Assembly: GCA_949358305.1 (NCBI GenBank)
Contig: OX442320.1
Span: forward strand, 7,952,259 to 8,016,258
DNA length: 64,000 nucleotides
Source: Strigamia acuminata
Lineage: Eukaryota; Arthropoda; Chilopoda; Geophilomorpha; Linotaeniidae
Direction of reading: 5' to 3'
Positions 1 to 13,214 of this stretch are shown one piece after another (within the stretch, counting starts at the first letter, position 1; every line of letters starts with the position of its first letter). The notes beneath the pieces are model-generated. The model ran no database searches and was not told where the DNA came from. It saw only the letters and a program-made list of their open reading frames with translations. Made by a program: the position numbers and the translations under genes.

Positions 1-3000
1 ACATAGCAACTTTTTCCGAAATCGCACCCGACTTCAACCAGCCATTACACCGGAACTATACACAGGAATCCTCCCAAACTTTTTTTACTACTTCCTTGAC
101 TCACCCCTAAGACACTCACCAAGTTTCAGCACCTCGCAGCTTCAGATACTTGAGTAACACACTCCCAAACATAGCAATTTTTCCGAACATTTCAACTTTT
201 TCCGAAATCGCACCCGACTTCAACCAGCCATTACACCGGAACTATACACAGGAATCCTCCCAAACTTTTTTTACTACTTCCTTGACTCACCCCTAAGACA
301 CTCACCAAGTTTCAGCACCTCGCACCTTCAGATACTTGAGTAACACACTCCCAAACATAGCAACTTTTTTCGAACATTTCAACTTTTTCCGAAATCGCAC
401 CCGACTTCAACCAGCCATTACACCGGAACTATACACAGGAATCCTCCCAAACTTTTTTTACTACTTCCTTGACTCACCCCTAAGACACTCACCAAGTTTC
501 AGCACCTCGCACCTTCAGATACTTGAGTAACACACTCCCAAACATAGCAACTTTTTTCGAACATTTCAACTTTTTCCGAAATCGCACCCGACTTCAACCA
601 GCCATTACACCGGAACTATACACAGGAATCCTCCCAAACTTTTTTTACTACTTCCTTGACTCACCCCTAAGACACTCACCAAGTTTCAGCACCTCGCACC
701 TTCAGATACTTGAGTAACACACTCCCAAACATAGCAACTTTTTTCGAACATTTCAACTTTTTCCGAAATCGCACCCGACTTCAACCAGCCATTACACCGG
801 AACTATACACAGGAATCCTCCCAAACTTTTTTTACTACTTCCTTGACTCACCCCTAAGACACTCACCACGTTTCAGCACCTCGCACCTTCTGATACTTGA
901 GTAACACATTCCCAAACATAGCAACTTTTTCCGAAATCGCACCCGACTTCAACCAGCCATTACACCGGAACTATACACAGGAATCCTCCCAAACTTTTTT
1001 TACTACTTCCTTGACTCACCCCTAAGACACTCACCACGTTTCAACACCTCGCACCTTCTGATACTTGAGTAACACATTCCCAAACATAGCAACTTTTTCC
1101 GAAATCGCACCCGACTTCAACCAGCCATTACACCGGAACTATACACAGGAATCCTCCCAAACTTTTTTTACTACTTCCTTGACTCACCCCTAAGACACTC
1201 ACCACGTTTCAACACCTCGCACCTTCTGATACTTGAGTAACACATTCCCAAACATAGCAACTTTTTCCGAAATCGCACCCGACTTCAACCAGCCATTACA
1301 CCGGAACTATACACAGGAATCCTCCCAAACTTTTTTTACTACTTCCTTGACTCACCCCTAAGACACTCACCACGTTTCAACACCTCGCACCTTCTGATAC
1401 TTGAGTAACACATTCCCAAACATAGCAACTTTTTCCGAAATCGCACCCGACTTCAACCAGCCATTACACCGGAACTATACACAGGAATCCTCCCAAACTT
1501 TTTTTACTACTTCCTTGACTCACCCCTAAGACACTCACCAAGTTTCAGCACCTCGCACCTTCAGATACTTGAGTAACACACTCCCAAACATAGCAATTTT
1601 TCCGAACATTTCAACTTTTTCCGAAATCGCACCCGACTTCAACCAGCCATTACACCGGAACTATACACAGGAATCCTCCCAAACTTTTTTTACTACTTCC
1701 TTGACTCACCCCTAAGACACTCACCACGTTTCAACACCTCGCACCTTCTGATACTTGAGTAACACATTCCCAAACATAGCAACTTTTTCCGAAATCGCAC
1801 CCGACTTCAACCAGCCATTACACCGGAACTATACACAGGAATCCTCCCAAACTTTTTTTACTACTTCCTTGACTCACCCCTAAGACACTCACCAAGTTTC
1901 AGCACCTCGCAGCTTCAGATACTTGAGTAACACACTCCCAAACATAGCAATTTTTCCGAACATTTCAACTTTTTCCGAAATCGCACCCGACTTCAACCAG
2001 CCATTACACCGGAACTATACACAGGAATCCTCCCAAACTTTTTTTACTACTTCCTTGACTCACCCCTAAGACACTCACCAAGTTTCAGCACCTCGCACCT
2101 TCAGATACTTGAGTAACACACTCCCAAACATAGCAACTTTTTTCGAACATTTCAACTTTTTCCGAAATCGCACCCGACTTCAACCAGCCATTACACCGGA
2201 ACTATACACAGGAATCCTCCTAAACTTTTTTTACTACTTCCTTGACTCACCCCTAAGACACTCACCAAGTTTCAGCACCTCGCACCTTCAGATACTTGAG
2301 TAACACACTCCCAAACATAGCAACTTTTTTCGAACATTTCAACTTTTTCCGAAATCGCACCCGACTTCAACCAGCCATTACACCGGAACTATACACAGGA
2401 ATCCTCCCAAACTTTTTTTACTACTTCCTTGACTCACCCCTAAGACACTCACCAAGTTTCAGCACCTCGCACCTTCAGATACTTGAGTAACACACTCCCA
2501 AACATAGCAACTTTTTTCGAACATTTCAACTTTTTCCGAAATCGCACCCGACTTCAACCAGCCATTACACCGGAACTATACACAGGAATCCTCCCAAACT
2601 TTTTTTACTACTTCCTTGACTCACCCCTAAGACACTCACCAAGTTTCAGCACCTCGCACCTTCAGATACTTGAGTAACACACTCCCAAACATAGCAACTT
2701 TTTTCGAACATTTCAACTTTTTCCGAAATCGCACCCGACTTCAACCAGCCATTACACCGGAACTATACACAGGAATCCTCCCAAACTTTTTTTACTACTT
2801 CCTTGACTCACCCCTAAGACACTCACCAAGTTTCAGCACCTCGCACCTTCAGATACTTGAGTAACACACTCCCAAACATAGCAACTTTTTTCGAACATTT
2901 CAACTTTTTCCGAAATCGCACCCGACTTCAACCAGCCATTACACCGGAACTATACACAGGAATCCTCCCAAACTTTTTTTACTACTTCCTTGACTCACCC

Positions 3001-5580
3001 CTAAGACACTCACCACGTTTCAGCACCTCGCACCTTCTGATACTTGAGTAACACATTCCCAAACATAGCAACTTTTTCCGAAATCGCACCCGACTTCAAC
3101 CAGCCATTACACCGGAACTATACACAGGAATCCTCCCAAACTTTTTTTACTACTTCCTTGACTCACCCCTAAGACACTCACCAAGTTTCAGCACCTCGCA
3201 CCTTCAGATACTTGAGTAACACACTCCCAAACATAGCAATTTTTCCGAACATTTCAACTTTTTCCGAAATCGCACCCGACTTCAACCAGCCATTACACCG
3301 GAACTATACACAGGAATCCTCCCAAACTTTTTTTACTACTTCCTTGACTCACCCCTAAGACACTCACCACGTTTCAACACCTCGCACCTTCTGATACTTG
3401 AGTAACACATTCCCAAACATAGCAACTTTTTCCGAAATCGCACCCGACTTCAACCAGCCATTACACCGGAACTATACACAGGAATCCTCCCAAACTTTTT
3501 TTACTACTTCCTTGACTCACCCCTAAGACACTCACCAAGTTTCAGCACCTCGCACCTTCAGATACTTGAGTAACACACTCCCAAACATAGCAACTTTTTT
3601 CGAACATTTCAACTTTTTCCGAAATCGCACCCGACTTCAACCAGCCATTACACCGGAACTATACACAGGAATTCTCCCAAACTTTTTTTACTACTTCCTT
3701 GACTCACCCCTAAGACACTCACCAAGTTTCAGCACCTCGCACCTTCAGATACTTGAGTAACACACTCCCAAACATAGCAATTTTTCCGAACATTTCAACT
3801 TTTTCCGAAATCGCACCCGACTTCAACCAGCCATTACACCGGAACTATACACAGGAATCCTCCCAAACTTTTTTTACTACTTCCTTGACTCACCCCTAAG
3901 ACACTCACCACGTTTCAGCACCTCGCACCTTCTGATACTTGAGTAACACATTCCCAAACATAGCAACTTTTTCCGAAATCGCACCCGACTTCAACCAGCC
4001 ATTACACCGGAACTATACACAGGAATCCTCCCAAACTTTTTTTACTACTTCCTTGACTCACCCCTAAGACACTCACCAAGTTTCAGCACCTCGCACCTTC
4101 AGATACTTGAGTAACACACTCCCAAACATAGCAACTTTTCCGAACATTTCAACTTTTTCCGAAATCGCACCCGACTTCAACCAGCCATTACACCGGAACT
4201 ATACACAGGAATCCTCCCAAACTTTTTTTACTACTTCCTTGACTCACCCCTAAGACACTCACCACGTTTCAGCACCTCGCACCTTCTGATACTTGAGTAA
4301 CACATTCCCAAACATAGCAACTTTTTCCGAAATCGCACCCGACTTCAACCAGCCATTACACCGGAACTATACACAGGAATCCTCCCAAACTTTTTTTACT
4401 ACTTCCTTGACTCACCCCTAAGACACTCACCACGTTTCAGCACCTCGCACCTTCTGATACTTGAGTAACACATTCCCAAACATAGCAACTTTTTCCGAAA
4501 TCGCACCCGACTTCAACCAGCCATTACACCGGAACTATACACAGGAATCCTCCCAAACTTTTTTTACTACTTCCTTGACTCACCCCTAAGACACTCACCA
4601 AGTTTCAGCACCTCGCACCTTCAGATACTTGAGTAACACACTCCCAAACATAGCAACTTTTTTCGAACATTTCAACTTTTTCCGAAATCGCACCCGACTT
4701 CAACCAGCCATTACACCGGAACTATACACAGGAATCCTCCCAAACTTTTTTTACTACTTCCTTGACTCACCCCTAAGACACTCACCACGTTTCAGCACCT
4801 CGCACCTTCTGATACTTGAGTAACACATTCCCAAACATAGCAACTTTTTCCGAAATCGCACCCGACTTCAACCAGCCATTACACCGGAACTATACACAGG
4901 AATCCTCCCAAACTTTTTTTACTACTTCCTTGACTCACCCCTAAGACACTCACCAAGTTTCAGCACCTCGCACCTTCAGATACTTGAGTAACACACTCTC
5001 AAACATAGCAACTTTTTTCGAACATTTCAACTTTTTCCGAAATCGCACCCGACTTCAACCAGCCATTACACCGGAACTATACACAGGAATCCTCCCAAAC
5101 TTTTTTTACTACTTCCTTGACTCACCCCTAAGACACTCACCAAGTTTCAGCACCTCGCACCTTCAGATACTTGAGTAACACACTCCCAAACATAGCAATT
5201 TTTCCGAACATTTCAACTTTTTCCGAAATCGCACCCGACTTCAACCAGCCATTACACCGGAACTATACACAGGAATCCTCCCAAACTTTTTTTACTACTT
5301 CCTTGACTCACCCCTAAGACACTCACCAAGTTTCAGCACCTCGCACCTTCAGATACTTGAGTAACACACTCCCAAACATAGCAACTTTTTTCGAACATTT
5401 CAACTTTTTCCGAAATCGCACCCGACTTCAACCAGCCATTACACCGGAACTATACACAGGAATCCTCCCAAACTTTTTTTACTACTTCCTTGACTCACCC
5501 CTAAGACACTCACCAAGTTTCAGCACCTCGCACCTTCTGATACTTGAGTAACACACTCCCAAACATAGCAACTTTTTTCG
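1..5580. repeat. Tandem satellite array, units of about 187/185/168 bp
   Basis: About 31 head-to-tail copies of one unit fill this stretch, starting inside a copy at the window edge and breaking off abruptly at about 5580. Three length classes are visible. The long class (187 bp) holds two imperfect copies of a 19-bp segment beginning AACTTTTTTCGAA. The middle class (about 185 bp) has a shorter T run there. The short class (168 bp) has only one copy of the segment. Copies are more than 95% alike by eye. The 64-residue open frames in the array start at TTG, are a by-product of the repeat, and are not a gene. This looks like satellite DNA; I cannot tell whether it is pericentromeric, subtelomeric or interstitial. 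Confidence 0.97.
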
Positions 5581-6079
5581 TACATTAAAACTGACACTGA
5601 CACTAATAAGGTAAGAACACAATGTTTTGTCCTTCTGACCAGTCACTAGTGCTTGAGCAAGGTGCAGTCTCCGAAAAAAAGAACAGATAGTTTCACGGTT
5701 TCATTTGCATGCTGTCGAGAACGAGAATTATTCCCTGCATTTTCACTTCCTAAGTTGGTCATATTTCGGCGCCAACTAAGTACATCGAAGTAAGAAATTG
5801 TAACTCAACCCCATTCTGGACTACTGAGTTTCAATAATTTACCAATTTTAACAGAATAATAAATAAATAAACAAACAAATTCGAGCAGCTGGATAAAAAT
5901 TAAAATAAATTATATTTAATACTTGCAGTTGTGTAGAGTTCAGTTAATCAATTTACAAGACGTTTTCAGAATAGTTTGAAAAACAATCGAAGCACTCCAC
6001 CGCCAACACATTTGATGAGATGACACGTCCAAGTTCACGCACGTCACACATGTCTTTGTCCCTAAAGGACAACTGAACT
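5581..6079. other. Satellite edge and 3' flank of GTF3C3
   Basis: This is unique AT-rich sequence between the end of the satellite and the stop codon of GTF3C3. It should include the GTF3C3 3' UTR, which lies on the minus strand. I see no other gene. A minus-strand open frame over 5940-6173 is partly the last GTF3C3 exon read in another frame. Confidence 0.6.
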
Positions 6080-9000
6080 TTAAATCTGACAGTACTTGTG
6101 TATGTACCAAGCTGCTAAATCGTCCGAGCCAGAACTGCGATAAATCAGGCCGAGATTGTACGCAATTTCGCATTTCAAGTCGAAAATATTCGCGTCTCCG
6201 TCGTCGGTTTCAATGGCTGGCTGCGTATCCAGCGCTTTCTTGTAGTAGTGAACGGCGATGTACGTTAAACCTAAACGTGACCAAAGTTTAAAAACATTTA
6301 CAAAGCAATCGCCATTGTCTAGAATTACCTAATTGATGCATAGCACGACCCAAGTTGTACAACGTCTCCTGACATTCCCCTCTTAACTCGGTGTATCGAT
6401 TAAAAAACGATACTGCCTAACAGAAACAAATTAACTCACGTCCACATTGGATAAATCAAAAGAAAATAAAGCGAGTACTTGAATGAATAAAGTGTGCTTG
6501 TCCGCCGTGAATTTCTGACACGTCATGTGAGTGAAGGCTAAGCCAATCATGAAAGAGGCAAAATAATGATCCAGGTTCAACTTGTACGCTTCTTGGTAAT
6601 CGCCCAACGCATGTTTGTACGACCCTGACACTAGAGCGTTGTGTCCGTTGACCAAAAATAATGGAAGATTGTCGCCATACTAAAAATAAAAGAAAATTAA
6701 AGAAAATTAAAGAAAATAATCGAAAATAATCGAAAATAATCGAAAATAATCGAAAATAATCGAAAATAATCGAAAATAATCGAAAATTTAGTGACAAAAT
6801 TACCTTGGAAGCAAACCTTAAACAGAATCGATTGTACCGCGTTTCTTGAGACATAGAAACGATTTGGCTGAACAAATTCCAAGCCCGGTTACAATTTACG
6901 TTCTAATTGAAGTAAAAATTCAAATCCCACAATTATTCTTTTTTTTTAAAAATTATCGTTCATTTACTTACTTCCAACATAATTTGCTTGATGAAATTAT
7001 AGGCGTATTTAGCATTTTTGTTAAAATAACACGCCAGTAGACACAAAAACTCGATTTCTTCCTCTTTGTTGTTTTTCGTCAGCGGTTTCGAGCACAGCGC
7101 ACGCAAAGTCAAATGTTGCAACTCTGCATACCGACGCTGACTGAAGAGTGCATCGCACAACTGTAAAATACAAAAACAAAACAATCAATTAATAAATTAC
7201 AAGTTACAACAAAAACATCGAAAAACCAAATCAAACCTTTAAAAACAGATCCCACAACTCGAAGATACTGACATCGTTTTCAATTTTACACGGAACTAAA
7301 ACAATAATCAAAACAAAACGTAAATTTCGCACAAAAAAACGCACAAAACAAATGTATCAATCACCCCATTCATCCAATCCCAATTCCCTGCGCACTTCCT
7401 TTAAATTCTGCGCCCTCCGCTTCTGACTGTAGTTGTGAATAACCGTGAGTATTTCTTCTTTACGTTTCAACGACGGCATCAACAGATCCAACAAGCTTAA
7501 CGCCACTTGGATGAACTGCTCGGTGTCTCCCTGACTCAACAGCAAACTGCAGCACTGCAACGACAGCTGAGCATTTTCCGCCAACAACGTGCCGGAAGGT
7601 TTGACCACGTCGATGGCTTCGTCGGTCCGTCCCATTTGCTGGAGCAGCGTGGACGACGCCATTCGGGCTCCGGCGTGATTCGGCGCAAACGTCAAAACGC
7701 GCGAGTAAGCTGACAAGGCCGCCTCGGACTTGCCCATCGCCTTTAAACACTCGGCGTAACGAAGCCAAACCGCCGCCATGTTGTAGTTTTCGGACGTGAC
7801 CAAGTCCGACAGCAGCGGTGCCGCTTTCGAGTAGAGTCCCACTTCCGAGAACGCTTCGGCCAGATCCAGATACAAGTCGCCGACTTCGTCCAACTTCTCT
7901 CCGTACAGCGGCTCGATCAACTCGTCGATCAAGTGAAATCCTTCCAAGAACAGCAAAACGATGGCGAGTTTGACGCGAAGATCGATGGGATACGGGTCGT
8001 TCACGGCGCATTTCACGACGCTCTTCACCGTTTCTTTGTCCAGTGGCTCGCAAATTGCCAGCGTTTCACCCTCGTCTCGATAGAAATTGATGTTTCCGAA
8101 CTTTTGGAAACACCGAATCGCATCTTCGTATTTTTTAGACGACATTTGCAGTTCCATGAGAATGTTTAGATCTTCGGACGAAGCTGTTTCCGCGAATTTC
8201 TCAAACACGTTCATCATGGTGGTAATGGCTAAAGCCGATTCGCCCATTTCGTGATAAGACTGAATAGTTAGAAATGATTAAATTGCATTCTATCAAATCC
8301 TTTTCAATATTTTACCTTGCAAATCTCTCTCGCCAATTGCCAACATTGCTGCGCTTGTTCGGGTTTCATCAATTTCAATATCTGTTGATATCCTTCGAGC
8401 GCCTTCATCTTTTTACCGAGTTGTTCCAACAGCAAACATCTTTCCCAATGGACCGCCACGTTCTTCGGATCGCTCTTCAAAGCTAGAAAATATACAATTA
8501 GTTCTAATTCGGCAAAGAATATTGAAAAATATCGACCTTTCGTGTAACAGGTCACTGCTTGGAGCGGGTCTCCCGAAGCTATCGACATCTCGGCCAATTT
8601 GAGCCACTCTTCGGGATCGTTGGGGCTCAAAAATGCAGCTATCAACGAAAACTTTAAAAAGAATTAATATGATATTAATAATGATAACGAATTAATGGCA
8701 ATCATACTTGCAGCGATTTATCCATATCTCCTAATTCTTCGTAGACCATACCGAGGGTCTGAAATGGTTGTGGGGCGCGAGGAGCCAACCGAATGATCTC
8801 CATACACATTTTAATCGCTTCGTCCGTCTCCTGCCGAGCTAAATTTAAATTTGCTTCGCCTAGTAAATGTTGCACTTTACGCGGCAATTTTGTTCTCATC
8901 TAAATGGAATCAATTAAACACTCAATTAGTAAAATTAATTAATGCATTCAAAATTAAATTTGCATTACTCTTGATTTTTTTGGTTTTGACTGTAAATCCA

Positions 9001-9604
9001 TTTGCTCAATAAATCGGTCCGCTGATTCTGTAACACAACGCAAAATAAATTAAATCAACAGATGTGGATAATAAAATATTATTGATTTCACCTTTAGTCG
9101 TTTCTTCGGGAATTCCTTCATTTTCTATACTTTCGAGTAAGTTCGAATACTGCGTAAAGGTTAACTCTCCTAAAAATTGAAGAAAAAAAATTGTAAGAGA
9201 TATTTTTGATTTATTTTATGTTTATTTTAAAATATTTTTACCATTTAGATACTTCTGTAGCCCCGTATTTAATTCTTGATTAGTTAGGGAACTATTGAAA
9301 TTGTCATTTGTGTCCGAGTCAGAACCCGTTGCCAAGGGACAAGTGTCTTCTTCTTCACCCCTATCGCTTTCGTCTTGTTCTTGTAGTTCGTCTTCCTCGT
9401 ATTCTTCTTCTTCATCGTCGGAATCAAATTCATTGCACACCAAGTTACCACGCTGAAATTAAAATCATGAAGTATATAAGTAAACATCGACGTAGGGAAT
9501 AAAAATAAAATATTTACTTGGATCTTTAGTTCCTTAAACTGTTCCCATTGCTCTTCGGTCAATTCTCCGCTTTCCAGAGTGCTAAACAACGAATCTTCGT
9601 CCAT
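6080..9604 (-). CDS. GTF3C3: General transcription factor 3C polypeptide 3 (TFIIIC subunit, TPR protein)
   Basis: This is the TPR subunit of TFIIIC, which binds the internal promoters of tRNA genes and helps recruit TFIIIB for RNA polymerase III. The gene is split into more than ten exons. The first runs from the ATG at 9604 (MDEDSLFSTLESGELTEEQW) to 9518. The second (9242-9452) is strongly acidic with runs of D and E, as in the vertebrate protein. The TPR core follows, including RKVQHLLGEANLNLARQETD near 8850 and one long exon over 7357-8247. The last exon ends NLGLIYRSSGSDDLAAWYIH, then KYCQI and a TAA at 6080-6082, which closely resembles the family's C terminus. Total length is about 850-900 residues, near the usual size. 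It is divergent from the cystatin gene, with about 0.5 kb between the start codons. Exon borders in the 6.2-7.3 kb part are less certain. Confidence 0.93.
6711..6788. repeat. 10-bp microsatellite (CGAAAATAAT)n in a GTF3C3 intron
   Basis: About seven consecutive near-perfect copies of CGAAAATAAT lie between two GTF3C3 exons. They are preceded by a few copies of a related AAGAAAATTA unit. The repeat opens minus-strand frames rich in phenylalanine and isoleucine, which are not genes. Confidence 0.9.
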
Positions 9605-10100
9605 TTTATAGTAGATGTTTACAAAACAAAACTTTCCGCCATCTATTTCATAACTTCATCTCGCGACAGAGCGATGCAGAAAGCAGCTTCAAAACAGTAA
9701 GTTCTATCTTAAGAACCATACTGTTTTTGAAAACCAATGCCACCTAGTGAGACAAATACAAATTACTAAATTCTAACCAATAAAATCTATCCTTGTTACA
9801 AGACTTGGTTCGATAACCAATGACAATACGGCTTTCATTTGTTCCCACGTTTTAATTGGCCAGCATACCGTTGCCATGTCACCGCTGTAAACGAAACCAA
9901 CCCATTTCATGTCTCATCATCACGTGAAACAAGCTTCCTCCATATAGTTATTATTCCGAGTTCGTTTTCTGACATCAGAATCAGTATCAGTATCAATTTC
10001 AACTCCGAAGCATCACAAGGTTCGCTCTTTGCTGCGCTAAAATGTTTCAATCATTCCAGTGAAAATGTAACTCATTTTTGACACTTTTTGTTGTTTTTTA
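9605..10100. promoter_or_regulatory. Bidirectional promoter region between GTF3C3 and the cystatin gene
   Basis: The two genes are transcribed away from each other from this 0.5 kb. A CCGCCAT motif lies at about 9638, some 35 bases upstream of the GTF3C3 ATG. A good acceptor (TTGTTTTTTAG) ends at 10100, so the cystatin transcript probably has a 5' UTR exon further left in this interval. No TATA box is obvious. The division of promoter between the two genes is inferred from layout only. Confidence 0.55.
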
Positions 10101-10120
10101 GATTTTTCGAACTGTCGATC

Positions 10121-10426
10121 ATGAGCGCAAAACAAATGCCCGGTGGAACAGGAGCAATGAAAGAAGCGACCGATGAAATCCAGGAGATGTGTAAAGCAAT
10201 CCAGGCTGCGGTCGAATCGAAACTGAATAAAACATTCAGTGAGTTCACAGCTTTGAGCTTCAAAAGTCAGGTCGTGGCAGGCGTCAACTATTTCATCAAA
10301 GTCAAAATTGGAAAGGACGAACATCTGCATGTGCGTGTTCACAAACCGCTGCCAGGCCAAGGCGAGTTGTCGGTGCACAGTGTGGAGGAAGGGAAGAAGG
10401 AAACCGATGAAATTATGTTCTTTTGA
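10121..10426 (+). CDS. Type-1 cystatin (stefin / cystatin B-like cysteine protease inhibitor)
   Basis: This is a 101-residue protein without a signal peptide, so it should be cytosolic and block papain-family proteases such as cathepsins. The three family contacts are visible: a glycine-rich N terminus (MSAKQMPGGTGAMKEATDEI), the central QVVAG loop near residue 48, and a C-terminal LPGQGE hairpin. The size matches stefins (about 98-103 aa). The ATG at 10121 lies 20 bases after a splice acceptor and the coding sequence is a single exon ending at TGA 10424-10426. The open frame extends left of this ATG only through intron sequence from a non-ATG codon. I call it a stefin rather than assign orthology to one vertebrate paralogue. 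Confidence 0.93.
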   Translation: MSAKQMPGGTGAMKEATDEIQEMCKAIQAAVESKLNKTFSEFTALSFKSQVVAGVNYFIKVKIGKDEHLHVRVHKPLPGQGELSVHSVEEGKKETDEIMFF

Positions 10427-10729
10427 ATCGAATTTCTAACCACCATAATTTCATTCCAAAATGTTGTATTTTTCTAAAATGATTAAACAAAAATGTAAAA
10501 TGCTTATCAGAAGTTAAAAGATAATAAAAAGTTCAGACAGAAAAGATTTTTCTTAGTGATTATTCTGGTTTTTCTCTTTATAAAAAATAAAAAATAAAAA
10601 AATGAGATAAGATTCTGGTTTAACCACAATCCTTAAATATTTTTACATAGGTTTTGTTTGAACTTCGACCACAGAATGCTGTTCCCGTTTGTGGCGTCAT
10701 CTAGTGGCGATTTGTATAAGTTAGTGATC

Positions 10730-13213
10730 ATGTCCTCCCATCATCTAAGCACTGGTCGAATTAATCTAAGTATTTTGCGTGAAAGTGGACTTAGGGAACT
10801 GTTAGATTGCTTAAATCGATGCACTGGAACGAAGGTTTAAAATATATTAAAAAATGTACGCGTGGAATTGATATAAATTCATTTTACAGGCACTCGTGTG
10901 GGACGACCAACTGATAGGACCGTTTGGTTTGATATCGGATTACTATTTCTTAAAAGTAAATGAAAACCAAGCGATTTGTTTAAGAAATGACAATAATTTT
11001 CCGCTTACCGTAGGATCACGATGTCACGAAAATGTATTCGCTCAAACCAGGCAGTCTGCCGCAAAGCAACGTCGAAAGTGTTGTGTTTTTAACGAGACCC
11101 AAATTGTCACTAATGGAAGTCATTGCTGATAATGTTCGCAGGTAAAACGAGCGACAAAAATCACTTCCTGGGTTATTACTCAAGTTTATTTCGCAGGGCA
11201 GAATCACAAAGCGGGCCAAAGAAGGAATTTAATATATTTTTTGTCCCGAGAAAGAGTTTGCTGTGTGAAAAAAGACTAAAAGTAAAAAAAAATTAATTTT
11301 CAAATTTTGAAGAAAAAAAATCAATAACCACACGCTCGATTTAAGACTTTAGGTGTATACGGAACGTTTACCATAATTGGAGAATGTTGTATCGAGTTAT
11401 TTCCCTTCGATAACGATTTAATATCGATGGAGATGGAGAATTCTTTCAAAGAATGTCATCTAGAGAACGACATGACGTCGATGTTCCACGTTGCCAAAGC
11501 TTTAATGACGATACAAGCTTTGTACGGCGTCATAGGTTCTGTCTATGGGAAAGGCAAATGTGCAAAGGTAGAACGGTAATTGGAATATTGAATATTCTCG
11601 ATTTGATAGCTGAAAATAATATAACTTAATGATTGATGTTTGTTTTTAGCACGTTTACGACTTGATGGTTCGAATGAGGCGCGAAATGGCAAACATCGAG
11701 CCACAGATGAGCCCTCAAATCGATTCCCTCTTGTTGGTCGATCGGAATGTTGATTTACTCTCGCCATTGGCGACCCAACTGACCTACGAGGGACTGATCG
11801 ACGAGATTCACGGGATTAAGCATAGTATTTGATATTTTTTTTTGCGTATTGCAAATGTTTAATTGAAAAAAATCTATTTTTACAGCTATTGTACAATTCC
11901 CGGCCGATAAGTTTAGTGGTAAAGATGATGCTGGGCCGCAGGATTTAGTATCTGAACCTAAAAAATTTACATTCAACTCCGGCGAAAAACTGTACGCCGA
12001 GATACGTGACTGTCACATCAACGCAGTTGGGCCAATTTTAAGTAAAAAAGCAAAATTAATTACCTCGCAATTTGAGGAAAGACATTCCATGAAGACGATC
12101 GGAGAGATGAAATTGTTCGTTAGTAAACTACCAGAGATGCAGTCGCTTAAACAGTCCATTTCAAATCGTAAATATGTCAAGTTCAGAACTAATATCATCA
12201 AATTAATGACTCTCGTTTTTTTAAAGATACTAATATTTGTCAGTTAATCAAAGATGTAGTCAACACCGATCGATTTCGAGACGCTCAAATCGTAGAACAA
12301 GAATTTTTAAATTATATCGACACTGATAAAGTTCATCCATACATCGAAGAATGCCTCGCGAAAAAGGACTCGTTCATCAAAGTATATTTAAATCAATTTA
12401 AATCGATTCGTATTAAATATTTGTAATTCCAGGTTCTTCGCTTGATTTGCATGCAATCGGTCACCAATTCGGGATTAAAACCCAAAATTCTCGAATATTA
12501 CAAACGAGAAATTCTGCAGGTAATTTCAACATGAAAATCATAATTTTACTCGCTCTGAAATTCCAATTGCAGACGTACGGATTCCATCACTTGCCAACCC
12601 TAGAAAACTTGGAAAAAGTTGGACTACTCACGCAACAAGGTTCAAAAATTTACTCCGTCGTTCGAAAAACGCTGCGAACCACTGTGGAGGAGTGCAACGA
12701 ACAAGTGCGCACAACCACGGCCAAATTTCAAGTGCAACTTGACCAATTATTCGTCATTTTCAGAGCCCTCGCGACATCGCCTACGTTCACAGTGGCTACG
12801 CCCCACTCAGCGTGCGCCTAGCTCAATTTCTGGGACGTCCCGGTTGGAAAACGATAGCCGATATTCTCGCCATGCTGCCGGGACCCACTTTGGACGAGAC
12901 GCAGCAAATGCCGGTTGGATTGAGAAAGCGCCGTGGGTCCGGTTCGTCGTCCCAATCGACCGCCGACGACCAAAAAGTGACGATTGTCTTCTTTTTGGGC
13001 GGGTGCACTTACGCCGAAATTGCGGCGTTGCGATTTTTGTCGCAGTTGGAAGATGGTAAAAAATTAAAAAATAGTTTTAAAAAAAATAGTTATGAAAATC
13101 ATCTTTTAATTTTATTTATTGTTGTATTGGTAGCAACAACAGATTACATCATCGCTACGACCAACGTAATGAATGGAACAACGTTTGTAAAGCCGCTTAA
13201 AGAAATCGAATAA
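10730..13213 (+). CDS. VPS33A: Vacuolar protein sorting-associated protein 33A (Sec1/Munc18 family)
   Basis: This is the SM-protein subunit of the HOPS and CORVET tethering complexes, which drives SNARE-dependent fusion at endosomes and lysosomes. I assembled 12 exons: 10730-10834, 10890-10955, 11014-11141, 11197-11281, 11346-11567, 11650-11824, 11886-12167, 12227-12381, 12433-12519, 12573-12704, 12764-13055 and 13134-13213. They give 1,809 bases, exactly 602 residues plus stop, close to the human 596. Recognisable stretches include [68 protein letters not shown] and [20 protein letters not shown]. It resembles VPS33A more than VPS33B. The start of exon 5 uses an AAG acceptor and is the least certain junction. 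The stop codon overlaps an AATAAA hexamer. Confidence 0.95.
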
Positions 13214-13214
13214 A
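13209..13214 (+). terminator. AATAAA polyadenylation hexamer overlapping the VPS33A stop codon
   Basis: The last codon and stop read GAA TAA A, so the canonical hexamer AATAAA spans the TAA at 13211-13213. If it is used, the 3' UTR would be only 10-30 bases long. Another AATAAA-like site lies near 13303, so use of the first is not proven. Confidence 0.5.

Noticed and set aside
336-5551. Repeated 64-residue open frames inside the satellite as a gene family
   Set aside because: They start at TTG, lie one per repeat unit in successive frames, change whenever the unit length changes, and show no sign of selection on the protein. They follow from the repeat.
6456-6882. Phenylalanine/isoleucine-rich minus-strand frames
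   Set aside because: They read through the 10-bp intronic microsatellite of GTF3C3 and through the exon in a wrong frame.
10896-11129. Frameshift or pseudogene in VPS33A exon 2
   Set aside because: The frame seemed to break after FLK, but a 58-base GT-AG intron (10956-11013) restores [18 protein letters not shown], and the whole model closes at 602 residues.
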